The notes beneath the pieces are model-generated. The model was given only the letters and a program-made list of their open reading frames with translations. It was not told where the DNA came from and did no database searches. A DNA stretch of 54,449 nucleotides. Origin: Clostridium sp. (GTDB lineage: Bacteria > Bacteroidota > Bacteroidia > Bacteroidales > Muribaculaceae). Of the stretch, positions 51,110-54,449 are shown one piece after another. A program made the position numbers and the translations under genes. Numbering within the stretch: position 1 is the stretch's first letter; each line of letters opens with the position of its first letter. Where the stretch lies: the NCBI GenBank assembly GCA_023663805.1, contig JAMPGR010000006.1, positions 1 through 54,449 on the forward strand, given 5' to 3'.

Positions 51110-52152
51110 TAACACACGGTCATCTCTCCGCGAATCGGCGTCTCGATCATCCGGCGCACCTCTGCGGGGGAGAGCCCGAGACCGAAGAGAAACATCATCT
51201 TCGTTATAGCCGCCTCGGTCGTTAGGTCGTGGCCCGAGACAACTCCGGCGGCATCGAGCGACGCCGCGGCCGCATAGCGGCGGTGGACCGACCCGTTGAC
51301 ACACTGGGTGACATTCAGGACAACCACTCCCCGGTCGACCGCCTCGCATATCGCGTCGATGAACCACGGCGATATCGGCGAATTCCCCGAGCCGTAGGAG
51401 CGGAGAATGACCCCTTTGACCCCGGGGGCGCTGAGTTGCCAGCGGAGGTTCTGCTCCGTCAGCCCCGGGAAGATATTGACGAGGATTATGTTCGGATCCA
51501 TCGCGCAGTGGAGTTCGAGCGGGCGGGGTTCGCTGATTTTTTCGAGGGCGTCGTCGTTATACTGGATTCCGAGGCCGATGTTCGCCAATTGGGGGTAGTT
51601 GTAACTCTTGAAGGCGTTGAAGTTGTCGGCGCTCTTTTTGGTCGAGCGGTTTCCGCGCCAGAGATAGTTCTCGAAGAGGATGGCTACCTCGCGGACGCGC
51701 GGATTGCCGTCGTCGTCGGTAGCGGCTGCAATCTGCGTGGCGGTAATCAGGTTCTCCTCGCCGTCAGTCCTGACCTCCCCTATGGGGAGTTGCGAGCCGG
51801 TGATGATAACCGGCTTCGAGAGGTTCCCGAGCATAAACGACAGCGCCGAGGCGGTGTAGGCCATCGTGTCTGTTCCGTGGAGAACGACGAAGCCGTCGTA
51901 GCGGTCGTAGTTGTCGGCGATGGCGCAGACGATGTCGCGCCAGTGGTCGGGGTTCATGTCGCTCGAGTCGATCGGCGGATCGAACTGGATATTGTCGATT
52001 TCGTAGTTGAGCATCCGGAGTTTCGGAACATTGTCGATGACATGGTCGAAGTTGAAGGGGCGGAGGGCGCGGGTCTCCGCGTCCTCGATCATCCCGATCG
52101 TACCTCCGGTGTAGATCAGCAGAATCCTCGGTTTTCTATTGTCGTCGTTCAT
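51109..52152 (-). CDS. ansA: Type I L-asparaginase
   Basis: A 347-aa cytoplasmic asparaginase converting asparagine to aspartate and ammonia. The first active-site motif is ILLIYTGGTIGMIED and the second VVLHGTDTMAYTASALSFML, followed by KPVIITGSQLPIGEVRTDGEENLITA. The C-terminal LRSYGSGNSPIS is the substrate loop. There is no signal peptide, consistent with the cytoplasmic type I. It starts 28 bases after the metG stop and is probably cotranscribed with it. Confidence 0.93.
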   Translation of the reverse strand: MNDDNRKPRILLIYTGGTIGMIEDAETRALRPFNFDHVIDNVPKLRMLNYEIDNIQFDPPIDSSDMNPDHWRDIVCAIADNYDRYDGFVVLHGTDTMAYTASALSFMLGNLSKPVIITGSQLPIGEVRTDGEENLITATQIAAATDDDGNPRVREVAILFENYLWRGNRSTKKSADNFNAFKSYNYPQLANIGLGIQYNDDALEKISEPRPLELHCAMDPNIILVNIFPGLTEQNLRWQLSAPGVKGVILRSYGSGNSPISPWFIDAICEAVDRGVVVLNVTQCVNGSVHRRYAAAASLDAAGVVSGHDLTTEAAITKMMFLFGLGLSPAEVRRMIETPIRGEMTVC

Positions 52153-52180
52153 TGTGTCGCGGGATTCGTCTGGAGGTCGG

Positions 52181-54223
52181 TTACTTTATCTGTACTCCGG
52201 GTTTGACCGTGTCGGACGGGGAGATGACGACGAGGCGCCCGTCGGCATCCTCAGCCGAGAGTATCATCCCCTGCGACTCGATGCCGCGGAGTTTGCGGAC
52301 CGGGAGGTTCGCAATGAAGCAAACCTGGCGGCCGACGAGATTTTCGGGAGCATAGTGGCGGCCGATGCCGCTGACGATCGTGCGGGGTGTGCCGGTTCCG
52401 TCGTCGATGGTGAAGCGGAGGAGTTTGTCGGCCTTCGGGACCTTGACACACTCCGTGACGGTCCCGACGCGGAGGTCGGCCTTCATGAAGGTGTCGAAGT
52501 CGACATCGGGAGCCTGCGGCTCGGGGCGCCATGCGGCGACGGTGTTGACCTTGCGGGCCTCTTCGAGTTTCTTCAACTGGGCCTCGACGGCGCTGTCGTC
52601 GATCTTCTCGAAGAGGAGTTCGGCGGGGGCGATTTCCGTTCCGGCGGCGACCAGGTCGAAGCGTCCGAAGTCGTTCCAGGTCAGCGGGGCGAGGCGGAGG
52701 GTCTCGCGGATCTTCGCGGCGGCGAAGGGCATGAACGGCTCGATCGCGGCGGCGATGTTGGCGCAGATCTGGAGGGCGGCGAAGATGATCGTACGGACGC
52801 GGTCGGGGTCGCTCTTGGCGAGTTTCCAGGGTTCGCACTCCTGGAGATAGCGGTTGCCGAGGCGTGCGGTCTCCATCGCCTCGCGGAGGGCTTCGCGGAA
52901 GTGGAAGTTGTCGAGTGCCTCGGCCTCGCGGTCGCGGATCGCGGCGATCTCGCCGGGGAGGCGGGTCTCGGCGTCGGTCAGCGTGTCGCTGACCGGAACG
53001 ACACCGCCGAAATATTTATGGGTCAGGACAACGACGCGGTTAACGAAGTTGCCGAGGACGGCGACGAGTTCGTTGTTGTTGCGTGCCTGGAAGTCGGACC
53101 AGGTGAAGTCGTTGTCTTTCGTCTCGGGGGCGTTGGCGGTCAGGACGTAGCGCAGCACATCCTGCTTTCCGGGGAACTCGCGGAGATATTCGTGGAGCCA
53201 GACGGCCCAGTTTCGCGACGTCGAGATCTTGTCCCCCTCGAGGTTGAGGAATTCGTTTGCGGGGACATTGTCGGGGAGCTGGAAGTTGTCGCCGTAGGCC
53301 ATCAGCATCGCCGGGAAGACGATACAGTGGAAGACGATGTTGTCCTTGCCGATAAAGTTGATGATACGTGTCTCCGGGTCCTTCCACCATTTTTCCCATC
53401 CCTGGGGCAGCAGTTCCTTCGTGTTCGAGATATATCCGATCGGGGCGTCGAACCAGACGTAGAGAACCTTCCCCTCGGCTCCCTCGACCGGAACGGGAAC
53501 ACCCCAGTTCAGGTCGCGCGAGACGGCGCGGGGCTGCAGGCCGAGGTCGAGCCACGACTTGCACTGTCCGTAGACGTTCGTCTTCCACTCCCTGTGCCCC
53601 TCGAGAATCCATTTTTCGAGGGCCTCCTGATACTGCTCGAGCGGCAGGAACCAGTGGGTTGTCTCGCGCATCGTGACCGGGGCGTCGGTCAGAGCCGAGC
53701 GGGGGTTGATCAGGTCGGTCGCATTGAGCGACGTACCGCAGGCCTCGCACTGGTCGCCGTATGCGCGGTCGCTGCCGCAGCGGGGGCATGTGCCGACAAC
53801 GTAGCGGTCGGCGAGGAATTCGCCGGCCGATTCGTCGTAGGGCTGGAGCGAAGTCTTGACGACGAATTTGCCGTTGTCGTAGAGGTGGCGGAAGAATTCC
53901 GAGGCTGTTTCGTTGTGGATTGCTGAAGTCGTCCGGGAATATATGTCGAAGGAGATGCCGAGTTCCTCCATCGAGTCTTTGATGATCTTGTGGTAACGGT
54001 CGACGATATCCTGGGGAGTGACACCCTCCTTGCGGGCCTTCAGTGTGATGGGTACGCCATGTTCGTCGGAGCCGCCGATCATGATGACCTCCTCCCCCTT
54101 CATGCGGAGATAGCGGGCATAGATGTCGGCGGGGACATATACGCCGGCGAGGTGGCCTATGTGGACGGGGCCGTTGGCGTAGGGGAGAGCGGTGGTTATG
54201 AGTGTACGTTTGAAATCTTTCAT
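52181..54223 (-). CDS. metG: Methionyl-tRNA synthetase
   Basis: A 680-aa enzyme that charges tRNA-Met. The HIGH motif is [24 protein letters not shown]. The zinc knuckles are [18 protein letters not shown]. The KMSKS loop reads KISTS in [42 protein letters not shown] is the anticodon-binding helix, and a C-terminal Trbp111/EMAP-type tRNA-binding domain (about 575-680: [53 protein letters not shown]) is fused. Full length. Confidence 0.97.
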   Translation of the reverse strand: MKDFKRTLITTALPYANGPVHIGHLAGVYVPADIYARYLRMKGEEVIMIGGSDEHGVPITLKARKEGVTPQDIVDRYHKIIKDSMEELGISFDIYSRTTSAIHNETASEFFRHLYDNGKFVVKTSLQPYDESAGEFLADRYVVGTCPRCGSDRAYGDQCEACGTSLNATDLINPRSALTDAPVTMRETTHWFLPLEQYQEALEKWILEGHREWKTNVYGQCKSWLDLGLQPRAVSRDLNWGVPVPVEGAEGKVLYVWFDAPIGYISNTKELLPQGWEKWWKDPETRIINFIGKDNIVFHCIVFPAMLMAYGDNFQLPDNVPANEFLNLEGDKISTSRNWAVWLHEYLREFPGKQDVLRYVLTANAPETKDNDFTWSDFQARNNNELVAVLGNFVNRVVVLTHKYFGGVVPVSDTLTDAETRLPGEIAAIRDREAEALDNFHFREALREAMETARLGNRYLQECEPWKLAKSDPDRVRTIIFAALQICANIAAAIEPFMPFAAAKIRETLRLAPLTWNDFGRFDLVAAGTEIAPAELLFEKIDDSAVEAQLKKLEEARKVNTVAAWRPEPQAPDVDFDTFMKADLRVGTVTECVKVPKADKLLRFTIDDGTGTPRTIVSGIGRHYAPENLVGRQVCFIANLPVRKLRGIESQGMILSAEDADGRLVVISPSDTVKPGVQIK

Positions 54224-54249
54224 TGTTGCGGCTAAATAGATTTAAAATG

Positions 54250-54257
54250 CAAATTTA
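54250..54257 (-). promoter_or_regulatory. -7 box of metG
   Basis: TAAATTTG on the minus strand, 27 bases before the start codon. No -33 box at the usual distance was found. Confidence 0.45.
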
Positions 54258-54309
54258 GCGAATTTCCGGCAAAGCGGACGCGAAATGTGTGGAAAAAATT
54301 GTGTGGCCC

Positions 54310-54449
54310 AGCCCCCCAGCCCCCTAAAGGGGGCGCACGCAGGTTCTCTCCCGACCGCCTGGCGCAGACGCAGGCGGGGACGCCTGCTACTACTATCAAT
54401 ACATTATCTGTCTGACAGAAGAACATTCCCTCGTAGTAGCGGGCGTCTC
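54310..54449. repeat. GC-rich extragenic inverted repeats at the window edge
   Basis: Three nested dyads: the GCCCCC-TAAA-GGGGGC type hairpin (about 54319-54334); CCGCCTG (54355-54361) with CAGGCGG (54371-54377); and a longer pair, GGGACGCCTGCTACTAC (54377-54393) with GTAGTAGCGGGCGTCTC (54433-54449), matching at 15 of 17 positions, 39-base spacer. It may continue past the window. No coding frame is supported. It looks like a dispersed extragenic or miniature mobile element. Confidence 0.5.

Noticed and set aside
52139..53926. Long rightward open frame antisense to metG
   Set aside because: metG is unmistakable on the other strand; the antisense frame has low-complexity acidic residues only.

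Overview
The window reads as chromosomal DNA of a Bacteroidales bacterium, most likely a gut-type member such as Muribaculaceae (inference; no database was searched). The reasons are: promoters with the Bacteroidota -7 box TAnnTTTG and a TTTG -33 box about 19-20 bases upstream; almost no Shine-Dalgarno sites; four secreted proteins with type IX secretion (T9SS) sorting tails; and families typical of the order (C10 streptopain-like proteases, DUF4294, DUF2851, the NagB/LmbE fusion, NVEALA peptide, 6-bladed beta-propeller lipoproteins). Most of the window is GC-rich, with three AT-rich patches that look acquired: 7.5-10.65 kb, about 23.7-23.9 kb and 44.07-44.76 kb.

Layout. 1-480: the 3' end of a 5S rRNA gene, its terminator, an AT-rich repeat and the recA promoter region. 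480-7445 (+): recA, then a C10 protease, a lipoprotein translationally coupled to it, and a second C10 protease. 7.5-10.65 kb (-): an AT-rich cassette with a small Cys-containing NVEALA-type peptide, two beta-propeller-like lipoproteins and a frameshifted CxxC lipoprotein. 10.7-14.3 kb (-): DUF2851, a carboxy(nor)spermidine synthase-like saccharopine dehydrogenase, a Bax-inhibitor-1 membrane protein and tRNA-Asp. 14.6-15.8 kb: a cytidylate-kinase-like protein and a DUF308 membrane protein, convergent. 15.9-21.3 kb (-): cvpA-sufB-sufC-sufD-sufS for Fe-S cluster assembly, divergent from nadB-DUF4294 (+).

23.9-37.7 kb: a flippase-like membrane protein (-), then a rightward run: a tandem SGNH hydrolase, an Rpn-family nuclease, a GH76 mannanase, a CotH-kinase protein, metK with a long structured leader, ppiD and a sulfatase. 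37.7-43.0 kb (-): six tightly overlapping genes (acyltransferase, sigma-54 activator, epimerase, aroQ, a short pyruvate kinase, O-methyltransferase). 43.1-51.0 kb (-): bioB, an N-terminally truncated AbiEii-type toxin remnant beside a perfect 20-bp inverted repeat, then phoH-hypF-hypA-phosphatase and the NagB-like/LmbE fusion. 51.1-54.2 kb (-): ansA and metG. The right edge carries GC-rich inverted repeats.

Themes. Secreted proteases and glycan-active proteins with T9SS tails suggest a cell-surface degradative lifestyle. The suf cluster, nadB, bioB, metK and aroQ are housekeeping. The most intriguing unit is the NVEALA cassette: it has its own canonical promoter, foreign-looking composition, a small exported-looking peptide with four cysteines after the NVEALA-like motif, and partner lipoproteins including one with a CxxC motif.
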